Positions 26,821 through 37,944 of a stretch of DNA of 64,000 bases are shown here, piece by piece (the stretch's first letter is position 1; each line of letters opens with the position of its first letter). Below the pieces are notes generated by a model, which had not been told where the DNA came from, searched no databases, and saw only the letters and a list, made by a program, of their open reading frames with translations. This DNA is from CAWAMR01 sp963783095. GTDB lineage: Bacteria > Planctomycetota > Planctomycetia > Gemmatales > Gemmataceae. The translations under genes and the position numbers were made by a program. The stretch is from assembly GCA_963783095.1 (NCBI GenBank), contig CAWAMR010000001.1, positions 496,001 through 560,000 on the forward strand, in the 5' to 3' direction.

Positions 26821-29800
26821 TTAGAAGTTCGTGAAGACCGGAGTTTTACCCGACGTGTTGCTCACGCTATGGGTGTTGTAGCCGCTCGCGTTCGCGCTGA
26901 AGGAAGCGTTAGCGATGAAGTCCACCGAACCGTTACCGCCTATTTCCACGTAGTTGACACCGTCACCCATGCTGACGTTGACAACCCCATACTCGGGTCA
27001 CACCCGCTCCGCTACCGTATTCCTCGATATCGACTTCATTCGTACCGACCACGCCGGCACCCAAACTCATCGTTGTCGTGCCGTGAAGAGTGGAATCCTC
27101 GATATCGATGTAATTAGCCGTACTGGTGAAGTTGACGGTAAGATTGCCGATGATCGTCGAACCATTTTCGAGGAAGAATCTGTCTACATAACCACCCGTC
27201 TCGGTCACGGACACGCTCTTATTGAGCGTGCTGTCGATCACTTCACCCTCGGCACCAAGGCTGGAGTTTCCAACGGCACTGAAGTTGCCCACAATCAGAC
27301 TGCCGTTGCTGACGAGGAAAATGTCACCACCGACGCCTTGGTTGATCGAGACATTGCCGGTCACTGAGGAATTGTTTATCCCGACGTCATTTTCCTCACT
27401 GGCGGACTCTTTAACCGTCAGATCGCCCTTGATCGAACTGGAATCGTCGATGCCGGCAAAATCTTCCGACGCTGTGTTTTGGGTGATGGTCACGCTGCCG
27501 TTGATCTTGGTGCCAATGTCGATATCGACATAGTCCTCAGCGTTCAGACTTGCCGACTGGTTGATGGTTACGCTTCCGGTAATCGCTGCGTTGGCAATAT
27601 AAGCGGAGTCATTGGCACCGCCTGCCTGAGCGATGCTCACGTTGCCGGTGATCACATCATTCTGGATCGTCGCCGAACTGTTGTAGCCACCGCCGGCCAA
27701 GGAGTGGCTGACCGTCACGCTGCCATTGATTTGGTCTTCCGACACATCGATTACCGCGAATTCATTCGCGGAAGCCTGAGTAATGCTCACACTACCGTTG
27801 ATCGAGGAGTCATTATCGACATAGGCGCTATTGGTCACCGCAATGGCGCTCTGGTTGATCGTCACGCTGCCGTTAATCGAGTCGCTGCTGACGTTGGCGT
27901 AATTAGTGGTTCCGCTATTCTGGCTGGTCGAGACGGCTTTGAGGATCGTATCGTTTTCGATATAGATGCTGTCATTCGCGGAATTAGCCTGAGCGATCGA
28001 GACGTTACCATTGATCTTCGTGGCGTTTTCGAGGTAAACCGTCTTCTCCGCACCGGAACCCAGTTGGGTGATCGCGACGCTGCCGTTGACCGAGACATTC
28101 GCTCCGACTTCACCACCAATGTCCACAGATTGTATAGCGGAACCGGCGGCTTGGCTGATGGTCAAGCTGCCATTGATGGATGTGCCGTTTTCAATGACAA
28201 CATCTTCCACATCCGCAAGAGTGCTGGACTGATTGATGGTCACTGCTCCGGTAGTGGTCGATTGATTCATCTCGACATAGTTATAGCCACCCTTGCCCTG
28301 GGTGACGCTCACAGCCCCCTTGATCGTGTCACTGTCCACATAGGCTTCAGCGAAGGAACCGGCGGGGGTGGTAGTCACATCCTGGGTAATGGTCAGAAGC
28401 GCCAAGCGTGTCGTCGTTGACATCAACGTATCCTTCTGCGGAACTCGATGCCTGATTGACGGTTACGCTGCCATTGATTGCGTCATTGTCAATCGCGACA
28501 TCGTTATCAATCGCCGTAGCCTGATTGACGGAGATATTCCCGGCAATGCTTGAGTCGAATGTTGATCTCGGCATAATGATATGCCGAACCTGTCTGCACG
28601 ATGCTTATGGTGCTCTTGATGGATGAGAAATTATCGACGTAAGCTTCAGCGTAAACACCTGCTTGCTCGATCGATACCGCACCGCCGATCGAGTTGGCTT
28701 GACCACTCAATAAGCCGACCGCTTCAAAGTAGCTGTACGCTGTTGTCGATTGATTTACCGTCAAGCTGCCATTCACCGTCGATTCGTCGAATTCAGCGTA
28801 CCCTTCGCTGCCACCAAGTTGGGCGAAGGTGGCGTTGCCACTGACGTTGGAGCCATCGACATACGCGTCAGCAGAAGCAATATCAAGCAGATCGGGGGAA
28901 CCGGAGACATTGGTGGTGATGCTCAAGTTCTTGCCGATGTTGTAGTTCGTAATCCAAATGCCGCCGACGCCGGAGTTGATCAGAGACGACTCGTTGACAC
29001 CAATGGCGCTCACATTGATGCTGACATTGCCGCTGACATTGCCGTTGAACATCTCAAACGTGTCGGTGAACCGGGTTCGGAGGTCGGTCACTGTCACGTC
29101 GCCGTTGAAGGTTACATTCGCCGCTCCGCTCGCACCGTCATTACTGCCGTTGCCCAGATCCAAAGTGTAATCGGTCAGGAAGTAGCCGCCGCCGGCACCG
29201 AAGTTGATGGTGGTGGCACCGTTGGTGACCTGCGTACCCTCCAGGTCGACGAGCACGCCCGAAACCGCCGTGCTATTGGCAACCGAGCCATTGTGATACG
29301 AGTCGTTGATGGCCGTGAAAGTGTTGCCGCCAGTCACAGCGGAACCGCCGGTGACGGTCAAACTGCCGAACCGGTCGCCGAAATCGGTGAAGTCGGTCGA
29401 TGAGCCTGAACCCGTGTTGAGGATGCTGACTTTGCCGTTGACATTGAATCCGTCGAAAAGAACAGTAAGGCCATTGCCGGCGTTGAGGCCGTTGACAGTG
29501 ACCGCGCCGGTGGTGTTGTAGCCGGTGTTGACGCCGTTTCCAAATTCGACCGTGATACCCGACTGGGTTGCATTGAAGGAAATATTGGTGACGCCGGAAA
29601 AGTTAAAACTGCCATTCGAATCGGTGATCGAGTATTTGCCGCCGAAAGCGGAAGTCTGTTGAATGGTATCCGTTCTGCCACCGACATTTTCGACGATAAA
29701 CAAAGTGCCGCCGGTGACTACCGCGGTGGAGTTTGCGGTCGGGACAAGTCGGGAATCCAGAGCTTCAAGGAACAGCTTCAGTTTGCGGGATGGACGAGCG

Positions 29801-29871
29801 GCCTCATGTTTCCCGGATCGCCTGCCCTTGCGGGACATATTCGAGAAAAGATTCAAGAATCGAAGCAGCAT
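26821..29871 (-). CDS. Repeat-rich surface protein, copy A (frameshifts)
   Basis: About 1,016 codons. ATG near 29871 gives MLLRFLNLFSNMSRKGRRSG, then the planctomycete motif LEALDSRLVPTANST at about residue 40. The body is a chain of short repeats of 20-30 residues of the form xxxINGSVTITQ followed by a polar, Asp/Asn-rich turn, such as DSINGSVTINQSA and SSINGSVSITQAS; about 25 can be counted. It predicts a beta-helix or solenoid. The C-terminus, in another frame, matches copy B (NASGYNTH to GKTPVFTNF, TAA at 26821-26823). Frames switch near 28550, 28420 and 27000. Rich in Asn, Ser, Thr; very few Lys and Cys. Probably an adhesin or wall-surface component. Confidence 0.8.
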
Positions 29872-29922
29872 GTAGGAAGTCCTTATAAGGAATCCTTCCA
29901 ACCCGCTTGCTGAGCAATCGGT

Positions 29923-29948
29923 GCCGGGGCGATTTGCCTCGCCCCGGC
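29923..29948 (-). terminator. Perfect GC-rich hairpin after the copy B gene
   Basis: 10-bp stem GCCGGGGCGA / TCGCCCCGGC with a 6-base loop, 26 bp past the stop of copy B and before copy A. No U-tract follows. The matching site after copy A (near 26770) has mismatches that break the stem. Confidence 0.5.
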
Positions 29949-29974
29949 CTCCTATTCCTCCATCTCAATCAGGG

Positions 29975-32900
29975 TTAGAAGTTCGTGAAGACTGGAGTTT
30001 CACCCGACGTGTTGCTCACGTTGTGGGTGTTGTAGCCACTCGCGTTCGCGCTGAAGGAAGCGTTCGCGACAAAGTCCACCCCGCCGGCATCGCCTATGTA
30101 GACGTAGTTGACACCGTCACCCATGCTGACGTTGACCGTCCCGTACAGGGTCACGCCCGCACCGCTGCCGTATTCCTCGATATCGACTTCGTTCGTACCG
30201 ACCACACCGCCGCCCAAAGCCATCGTTGTCGTGCCGTGAATCGTGGAATCCTCGATATCGACGTAATTATCCGTACTGCCGAATTTGACGGTAAGACTGC
30301 CGATGATCGTCGATCCATTCACGATGTACAAGTAGTCGTCATAACCAACTGCCTCGGTCACGGACACGCTCTTGTTGAGCGTGCTGTCATCTACATAGCC
30401 CTCGGCACCAATGCTGGAGTTTCCAACAACACTAAAGTTGCCCACGATCAGACTTCCGTTGGTGACGGTGAAATAGTCAAATCCGACACCCTGGTTGATC
30501 GAGACATTGCCGGTCACCTGAGAACCATTGTTAATCCCGGCTGCATTATCTTCACTGGCGGATTGTTTAATTGACAGAGTGCCCTTGATCAAGCTGCCAT
30601 TGTCGATGTCGACATAGCCTTCCGCAGCTGTGTTTTGGGTGATGGTCACGCTGCCGTTGATCTGGCTGGCACCATCAATATCGACATAGTCCTCAACATT
30701 CAGAGTTGCCGACTGGTTGATGGTCACGCTTCCGGTAATCGTTGCGCCGTAAATGTAAACGCTGTCATTGGAACCGCCTGCCTGGGCGATGCTTACGTTG
30801 CCGGTGATCTCGTCATTTTCGATATTGACCGATGTGTTGTATCCACCACCTGCCAGGGAGTGGCTGACCGTCACGCTGCCATTGATATCGTCGCTCTCCA
30901 CATCGGCGAAGGCAAGTCCAGTAGCCGAAGACTGCGTTATGGTCACACTACCATTGATCGAGGAGTCATCATCGACCTCGGCGCTGTTGGTTATCGCAAT
31001 AGCGCTCTGGTTGATGGTCACGCTGCCGTTAATCGAGTCATTGTAGATCTGGACGGAATTACTGGCCCCGCTGTTTTGGCTGGTCGCGACCAATTTGCCG
31101 TTAATGGTATCGTTTTCAATATAGATGCTGTCATTCGCCGAATTGGCCTGAACGATCGAGACGTTACCGCCGATCTTCGTGGCGTTTTCGAGGTAAACCG
31201 TCTTCCCCGTATCAGCGCCACCGGAACCCAGTTGGGTGATCGTGACGCTGCCGGTGATTGAGACATTCGCCCCGCCTTCAGCACCCACGTCCACATATCC
31301 TTCAGAGGAACCGGCGGCCTGGCTGATAGTCAAGCTGCCATTGATGGTTGAGCCGTTTTCAATGTAAACCTCGTTCTGATCCGCAACCGTGCTGGACTGA
31401 TTGATGGTCACCGCTCCGGTAGTGGTAGTTTGAATCATCTCGACATAATTATAGCCACCCTTGGCCTGGGTAACACTCACGGCTCCCTTGATCGTGTCGC
31501 CGTCCACATAGGCTTCAGCGTAGGAACCTGCGGGGGTAGTCGTCACGTCCTGGGCGATGGTCAGAGCTCCAAGCGTGGAGTTCTCGACAGCAACGTATCC
31601 TTCAACGGAACTGGAAACTTGATTAATGGCTACGCTGCCGTTGATTTCGTCAGCGTTGATGTCGACGCCGTTGACAATCGCCGTACCTTGATTGACGGAA
31701 ACGTTGCCGCTAATGGTGGAGTCGTTGGCGATCTCGGCATAGTGGCCTTCCGCACCGGCCTGGACGATGCTGATAGTGCTCTTGATGGTTGAGAAATCAT
31801 CGACGTAAACCTCACCCTCAACTCCTGCTTGCTTGATCGATATCGCCCCGCCGATCGTGTTGGCTTGACCACCGAGTGTGCTGCCGTAGGCTTCGAAGTA
31901 GCTGTACAGTGTCGATTGATTAACGGTCAAGCTGCCATTGAGGTTGGAATTGTCGAATTCAGCATACCCTTCGCCACCGAGCTGGACGAAGCTGGCGCTG
32001 CCGCTGACGTTGGAGTTATTGACATATACATCACCCTCGGCAGAAGAGGTATTGGTGGTGATGCTCAAGTTCTTGCCGATGTTGTAGTTCGTTATCCAGA
32101 TGCCACCGATGCCGGAGTTGCCGAAATTAACCGGAACCTCATCGGAACCAATGGAACTCACGTTGATGCTGACGTTGCCGCTGACGTTGGCGTCCCACAT
32201 CTGGAACGTGTCGGTGAACCGGGTACGGAGGTCGGTCACCGTCACGTCGCCGTTGAAGGTTACATTCGCCGCTCCGCTGGCACCGTCATTACTGCCGTTG
32301 CCGAGATCCAAAGTGTAATCGGTCAGGAAGTAGCCGCCGCCGGCACCGAAGTTGATGGTGGTGGCACCGTTGGTGACCTGCGTACCTTCCAGGTCGACGA
32401 ACACGCCCGAAATCGAGCCATTGTGATACGAGTCGTTGATGGTCGTGAACGTGTTGCCACCGGTCACGGCGCTACCGCCGGTGACGGTCAAACTGCCGAA
32501 CCGGTCGCCGAAATCGGTGAAGTCGGTCGATCAGCCTGAACCCGTGTTGAGGATGCTGACTTTGCCGTTGACATTGAATCCGTCGAAAAGAACAGTAAGG
32601 CCATTGCCGGCGTTGAGGCCGTTGACGGTGACCGCGCCGGTAGTGTTGTAGCCAGTGTTTACGCCGTTTCCGAACTCGACCGAAATGCCCGACTGGGTTG
32701 CATTGAAGGAAATATTGGTGACGCCGGAAAAGTTAAAACTGCCATTCGAATCGGTAATCGAGTAGTTGCCGCCGAAAGCAGAAGTCTGTTGAATGGTATC
32801 CGCGCTGCCGCCGACATTTTCGACGATAAACAAGGTGCCGCCGGTGACTACCGCGGTGGAGTTTGCGGTCGGGACAAGTCGGGAATCCAGAGCTTCAAGG

Positions 32901-33001
32901 AACAGCTTCAGTTTGCGAGATGGACGAGCGGCCTCATGTTTCCCGGATCGCCGGGCCTTGCGGGACATATTCGAGAAAAGATTCAAGAATCGACGCAGCA
33001 T
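29975..33001 (-). CDS. Repeat-rich surface protein, copy B (internal TGA at codon 157)
   Basis: 1,008 codons in one frame from ATG 33001 (MLRRFLNLFSNMSRKARRSG) to TAA 29975, with LEALDSRLVPTANST near residue 40. The frame is interrupted only by TGA at 32531-32533 within SILNTGSG*STDFTDFG. Copy A has TCA (Ser) there, so this is a single C-to-G change, not an indel. The 838-residue rest is open. About 26 repeats (for example DEINGSVAINQ, DTIKGAVSVTQ, SQINGSVTITQ, SLIKGTLSIKQ) form the body; the end is NASFSANASGYNTHNVSN then PVFTNF. Exported beta-solenoid surface protein is the best guess; no peptidase, lectin or known anchor is recognised. Confidence 0.8.
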
Positions 33002-33442
33002 GTGGAAGTCCTTATAAGGGGATCAAGGAGAGCGGGTCAGTTAATATTCTCTCGCCACGAGGTCGAGGAAGGAGTTAGAGTTAAGAAAATATACAAGCTG
33101 GAGAAGCCCGTCAAGTCAAAATGGGTAAATTGAATCGAATTGCTAAAAAATACAGGCCGATCGCCGAAGCGTGCGGCAAACGATCGGTTTTCCAAGGGTT
33201 TTTTGAGGTATTTGCAAATATCCGAGTTCCTTCCGCAGCTCATTCTTTCGTTACCACGAGTCGCAAATTCCGAAAAAACGAAGTTTGGTAAAAACCATGC
33301 CCATAAGACTGAAATCGTTTTGATGAACACTTCGACTAGGATTACGGCGCGGCGACAAAAACGTCCAGAAAGACGGACGCATTTCAGCAAAATCATTATA
33401 AAATCTGCCAACGAACCCAGAACTCGAAGAACCTGACTCTCT
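33002..33442. other. Gap of 441 bp between divergent genes, no gene seen
   Basis: AT-richer than its surroundings. It separates the surface-protein pair from the TPR/GT41 gene and should hold both promoters. No tRNA, no strong hairpin and no supported coding frame. Confidence 0.5.
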
Positions 33443-35805
33443 ATGGCCACAATCAAAGATGCAATGACTCTTGCGGTTGCCCATCATCAGGCGGGCCGGT
33501 ATCCGCAGGCGGAGGAGATTTATCGAGAGGTGCTGGTCGTAAAGCCCACCCATCCCGATGCTTTGCATCTACTGGGGGTTGTGGCCCTTCAGACCGGCAG
33601 GCACCAGTTGGCCGTCGAACATATTCAGCGTGCCATCAAGCTCCACCCCAACGAAGCGAGTTTCCACAACAACCTGGGCGAGGCCTACCGAACCCTGAAA
33701 AAATACGCTGAGGCCGAGGCCAGTTGCCGTCGAGCCATCGAGCTTCTCCCGCAATACGCTGAGGCCCACTACAACTTGGGTCTGACGCTGGCGCAACTCG
33801 GCAGGCACGAAGAAGCGAGCAGCGAATTTCAGCGGACGCGCAAGTTAAAGCCCGGCGATGCCGATGCCGCCTACTACCTCGGCATGAGCCTGGTGTTCTT
33901 GAATCGAATCGATGAAGCCGTCTCCAGTTTGCGCCGGACGATCGCTTTGAACAACAGTTACACCCTGGCACACCTGCATCTCGGCCACATTTTGAAAGAT
34001 CAGCGCCAATTCGAGGAGGCCGCGGCCTGTTATCGTCGCGTGGTGGAACTTTCACCCAACGACGCAGCGGCCTACGGTCACCTCGCCGGAGTCCAGAAGT
34101 TACTGGGCCAAATGGACGAGGCGATCGCCAGTTGGCGTAAGGGGTTGGAGATCAAACCCGACGATTCGAACGGTCACAACCTGCTGGGGATTGCTCTGAT
34201 GGAGCGCGGCCGGCTCGACGAGGCCATGGCCAGTTACCGCAGAGCTTTGCACTACAAGCCCGACTATGCCGGGGGGCACAGCAATCTCGGCAATGCTTTT
34301 GCGGAGCGGGGCCGGCTCGACGAGGCGATTGCCAGCTACCGTCGAGCCTTGGAACTGGAACCCAACTTCGCCGCCGCCCACACCAACCTGGGCAATGCCT
34401 TGCGCGATCGCGGCCGGCTCGATGAAGCGGTCGGCAGCTACAAGCGGGCCTTGGAATTGAAAGCCGGCGATGCCGGAACCTTAAGCCATCTCGGTACTAC
34501 TCTCAAGGACCAGGGCAAGCTGGAAGAAGCGGTTTCTTTCTACCGCAAAGCTCTGGAGGAAGTGAAAGATCGCGGCACGCACAGCAGCTTGTTGTTCACG
34601 CTCAATTTCTGTCCCGGCTACGACGGCCCGGCTTTGTGCGAGGAACACCGCGTCTGGAACCGGCTCTACGCGCAGCCCCTGGCCAAGCAGATCCGCGCCC
34701 ACCCCAATGACCGCTCCGCCGATCGCAGGCTGCGCATCGGCTACGTGTCGCCGGACTTCCGCACGCACTGCCAGTCCTTCTTCACCGTGCCCTTGCTCAG
34801 TTCACACGACCATTCGAAATTCGAAATCTTTTGCTATTCGGACGTAATCAATAAGGATCGGATCACCGAAAAGCTGCGCTCGTTCACCGACTCCTGGCGC
34901 GACGTGGCAGGCCTCACCGACGACCGGGTCGCCGAGATGGTGCGCCGGATCGGATCGACATCCTGGTAGACCTGACCATGCACATGAGCCGGACGCGCCT
35001 TTTGATGCTGGCCCGCAAGCCGGCACCGATTCAAGTGACCTGGCTGGCCTATCCGGGCACTACCGGCGTCTCGGCCATCGATTATCGGCTAACGGATGTT
35101 AACCTGGATCCGCCGGGCATGTTCGAGGGCTGCTACACCGAGGAATCGGTTCGGCTTCCGGATACGTTCTGGTGCTACGATCCGCTCGCAGCTGAGCCGG
35201 CGGTCGGCCCCTTGCCGGTAGTCGAGAAAGGGTATGTGACGTTCGGCAACTTCAACAATTTCTGCAAGATCAACCCTGGCGTCCTGACGTTGTGGGCGGA
35301 AGTCATGAAAGCCGTTCCAGGCTCCAAGCTGTTGTTTCTGTCGGGTGAGGGCGATCACCGCGACAGGACGGTGGACCTATTACGGCAGAACGGGGTTACT
35401 CCGGATCGAATCGAGGTACGCGGGCGGATGCCTCGGACACGCTATCTGGAACTGTACAACCAGACCGACATCGGACTGGATACCATTCCCTACAACGGCC
35501 ACACCACCAGCCTGGATTCGTTCTGGATGGGAGTGCCGGTGGTGACTCTGGTGGGGAATACCGTAGTGGGCCGGGCCGGTCTGTGCCAACTGAAAAACCT
35601 GGGATTGCCGGAATTGATTGCCGAAACCCCGGAGCAATACGTCCGGATCGTTGCGGACCTGGCCAAGGATTTACCGCGCCTGAGCGCGCTGCGGGCGGGT
35701 TTGCGCGAGAGGATGCGCACTTCACCCCTGATGGATGGGCCTCGCTTCGCCCGGAATGTGGAATCGGCCTACCGTACCATGTGGCAGCGCTGGAGTTCCC
35801 GGTAG
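33443..35805 (+). CDS. TPR repeat / GT41 (O-GlcNAc transferase, SPINDLY-like) glycosyltransferase (one frameshift)
   Basis: About 787 residues. The first 390 or so are TPR units of 34 residues (for example RYPQAEEIYREVLVVKPTHP, GRLDEAIASYRRALELEPN, GRLDEAVGSYKRALELKAGD). The catalytic part starts LRIGYVSPDFRTHCQSFF. A missing G near 34945 breaks the frame at EMVRR; one added base gives DRIDILVDLTMHMSRTRL, then PIQVTWLAYPGTTG, YVTFGNFNNFCKINPG with the nucleotide-sugar Lys, and PYNGHTTSLDSFWMGVPVVT. Bacterial members glycosylate Ser/Thr of proteins. It is divergent from the Ser/Thr/Asn-rich surface proteins, which are candidate targets (inference). Cytosolic, no signal peptide. Confidence 0.87.
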
Positions 35806-35816
35806 GTTTATTTGCA

Positions 35817-36671
35817 ATGACTACTTCTTTGACCAAGATCTGTTACATCACGACTTGCATGGGCCGCCTGGCTCATCTGCAACAAACGTTGGGAACCTGG
35901 ATTTGCCAACCCGGAGCTTCATGGATTGTGGTCGATTATTCCTGCCCGGAGCGATGTGGCGACTGGGTCCAACGAGCTTATCCGCAGGTTCAAGTTGTTC
36001 GGGTCAAAGACCGGTCGCGATTTCAATTAACCCATGCCAGGAACGTTGGAGCGCAAGCAGCAAAGGCTCCCTGGCTGTGTTTCATCGATGCCGATGTCTT
36101 TATGGAACCATCGTTCACCGAGACCGTCTTGCCCTTGTTGCGGCCCGGGCGGTTCTATAAGGCCACCGCAATAGATTCGGGACTTTGCGGCACAGTTCTC
36201 TGCCCGCGCGATGACTTCGCCAGGATCGACGGCTACGACGAAGTATTTCAAGGCTACGGTTTTGAAGACTCCGATTTCTACGGCAGGCTCCGCTGGGTTG
36301 GGTTGGTCCAGGATGGGCTACCTGCGCACCTGCTCAGCTCGCTGCCTCACGACAATGAGTTGCGCGTGAAGTTCTACGATGTCAAACAGAGAGCATTGAG
36401 CACGCGGATAAACGAAAACTATGCGAAGGTGAAGTACGAGATCATGAGATTCCTGGGCCGGCCTCCAGCCCTCGACGTGCGCAGAAAGCTCTACGCACTA
36501 CTGACAAATTGGGCTGAAAGGAGTGTCGAACTCAGTGGCTGCGACCTCAACTTCGATATTCGCCAGCGCTCTCTGCCGCTCAACGGCGCAGTGGAATTCT
36601 ACTTTGCCTGCACGATGACAGACCGGGCGCAGAAGAAAGAAAAAGAAATAGTAATCATCGATATCTTCTAA
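35817..36671 (+). CDS. GT-A fold glycosyltransferase, galactosyltransferase C-terminal-like
   Basis: 284 residues from ATG 35817-35819, 11 bp after the GT41 stop, so probably an operon. MTTSLTKICYITTCMGRLAH opens a GT-A fold; ARNVGAQAAKAPWLCFIDADV carries the Asp-x-Asp (DAD) nucleotide-sugar site; CPRDDFARIDGYDEVFQGYG and FEDSDFYGRLRWVG match the Glyco_transf_7C acceptor region with GxxxED. A C-terminal part of about 80 residues ends KKEKEIVIIDIF and is not recognised. Intact frame. Likely acts with the GT41 enzyme or in making a surface glycan. Confidence 0.8.
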   Translation: MTTSLTKICYITTCMGRLAHLQQTLGTWICQPGASWIVVDYSCPERCGDWVQRAYPQVQVVRVKDRSRFQLTHARNVGAQAAKAPWLCFIDADVFMEPSFTETVLPLLRPGRFYKATAIDSGLCGTVLCPRDDFARIDGYDEVFQGYGFEDSDFYGRLRWVGLVQDGLPAHLLSSLPHDNELRVKFYDVKQRALSTRINENYAKVKYEIMRFLGRPPALDVRRKLYALLTNWAERSVELSGCDLNFDIRQRSLPLNGAVEFYFACTMTDRAQKKEKEIVIIDIF

Positions 36672-36939
36672 CTTCGGAACTTATTGGATTGACCTCGTTT
36701 CTCGCCCAAAACGGCATGGGAAAATGCTTTGGGGAACCCCCTTCGACAGTCTCATTTGGATTGCACCGAAAAAAACCTGCGGTCGAAGGCGGAAAATGGA
36801 TAGATTAGATAAGGCCAATCGGTTTTTCCGTCCTAGGTTAGATGGATAAGACAGATGACACGGCAAAAGTTTCGGAGGCCGCTGGATTGCTGCTTGGGCC
36901 GAATCGTGAAGTGACCCGGCTTTTTTGGAGTGGTTCGAG

Positions 36940-37887
36940 ATGATCGAGACGGCCTCCGTCGTGCTGGAAATCCCATTGCACCCCATCCGGATCCTGTCCT
37001 TGACGGAAACGGGTACGATGCCGGACGGAGATGGAGAATCGGAAGTTGCGGTCGAGCGCCCGTTATACGAGTCCAAGCACCTTCCGCCCCGTAACCGCAC
37101 GGAACATCAGCTCATGAGCGTCTGGGTCAGCACGCATCATGCGATGTTCATGACCGTCGCCATGAGTTCTTATTCGATCTTCAGGGCGATCACGTCGATG
37201 AATCTTCGGGATGTCGATTCAACCCTGGAGTGGCTTGGTTTCGCACGTGACGCCCGGCTCGCATCCGCCGCCTACACCGATCTCCCCGAACTCACGCAGG
37301 CGTTGTACGAAGCCTACGTACGTGAGTCCATGAAACTGGTTCACGCCGGATTCTCAGGGGTCAGCAACCGCGAATCGATCGTGATGGAACTGGCTCTGCG
37401 ACACCTGAAGGACGCAGTTCAGACCTGTCGTGCCGACGACCGTGAATTTGCACACTCCATCGGCCCTGCCTATCAAGAGGTCGCAGACGCCGACCATTTT
37501 TGGTGGCGCTCTCATGGCCAGGCCATGCGGCGCATGGTTCGCAAAACTGTCTCGCTGGCGCGGATGGATGCCCAGGAGAAGGCGAACGAGACGGGTGGGC
37601 GCGTCGATTTTGAAGAATATCGGCAAAAGATACTCCGCGACCCCAAAGCCCTCAGCGAATACGATGGCTATTTCGCAGTGGAGCGCCGAACCGGTCTTGG
37701 CTTAGATCATTGGCAGCGTGCATTAACGAGTGTTTTGAATGCAGCAGATGACTACATCGCCTGGCACGGCCCGGTGGCCGAGCGCTGGCAACCGGCCCGC
37801 CCGCAACTATTTGAATTGATGAAGCGGGCCGCGGCATCGCCCCAGTTCGTGGAAGTACCAGTTGAAATACAAGCCGCAGTTAAGTGA
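36940..37887 (+). CDS. Unrecognised protein, mainly helical
   Basis: 315 residues from ATG 36940-36942, intact. No signal peptide, no membrane helix. A short N-terminal beta-rich part (TASVVLEIPLHPIRILSLTE) is followed by long helices: MFMTVAMSSYSIFRAITSMN, YTDLPELTQALYEAYVRESM, HFWWRSHGQAMRRMVRKTVS. Several His, Trp and Glu residues lie in helices, but no known motif emerges. It follows the glycosyltransferase by 268 bp on the same strand. I do not recognise the family. Confidence 0.6.
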   Translation: MIETASVVLEIPLHPIRILSLTETGTMPDGDGESEVAVERPLYESKHLPPRNRTEHQLMSVWVSTHHAMFMTVAMSSYSIFRAITSMNLRDVDSTLEWLGFARDARLASAAYTDLPELTQALYEAYVRESMKLVHAGFSGVSNRESIVMELALRHLKDAVQTCRADDREFAHSIGPAYQEVADADHFWWRSHGQAMRRMVRKTVSLARMDAQEKANETGGRVDFEEYRQKILRDPKALSEYDGYFAVERRTGLGLDHWQRALTSVLNAADDYIAWHGPVAERWQPARPQLFELMKRAAASPQFVEVPVEIQAAVK

Positions 37888-37944
37888 AATGGCAGCAATG
37901 GCCTAAACGATGGTAGACCGGTCGCTCCACGACCGGAAGACACT

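Larger units (their letters stand above)
26800..33010. repeat. Tandem duplication of about 3.05 kb
   Basis: Two head-to-tail units, about 26800-29880 and 29940-33010, each carrying one surface-protein gene plus its 3' flank (shared CGCCCCGGCCTCCTATTCC). Identity is very high at the N- and C-terminal ends and lower in the middle repeats, where small in-frame gains and losses are seen. Confidence 0.85.

Noticed and set aside
32531..32533. TGA as selenocysteine in copy B
   Set aside because: Copy A has Ser, there is no Cys-type catalytic context and no selenocysteine-type RNA hairpin was recognised after it.
27479..32539. Long open frames on the plus strand opposite the surface proteins
   Set aside because: They mirror the repeats of the minus-strand genes, lack ribosome sites and show repeated GDRDAAVD-type junk; they are antisense shadows.
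26800..33010. Regular spacing that could suggest a CRISPR array
   Set aside because: Units are of variable length, diverged and in one reading frame; they code protein repeats.
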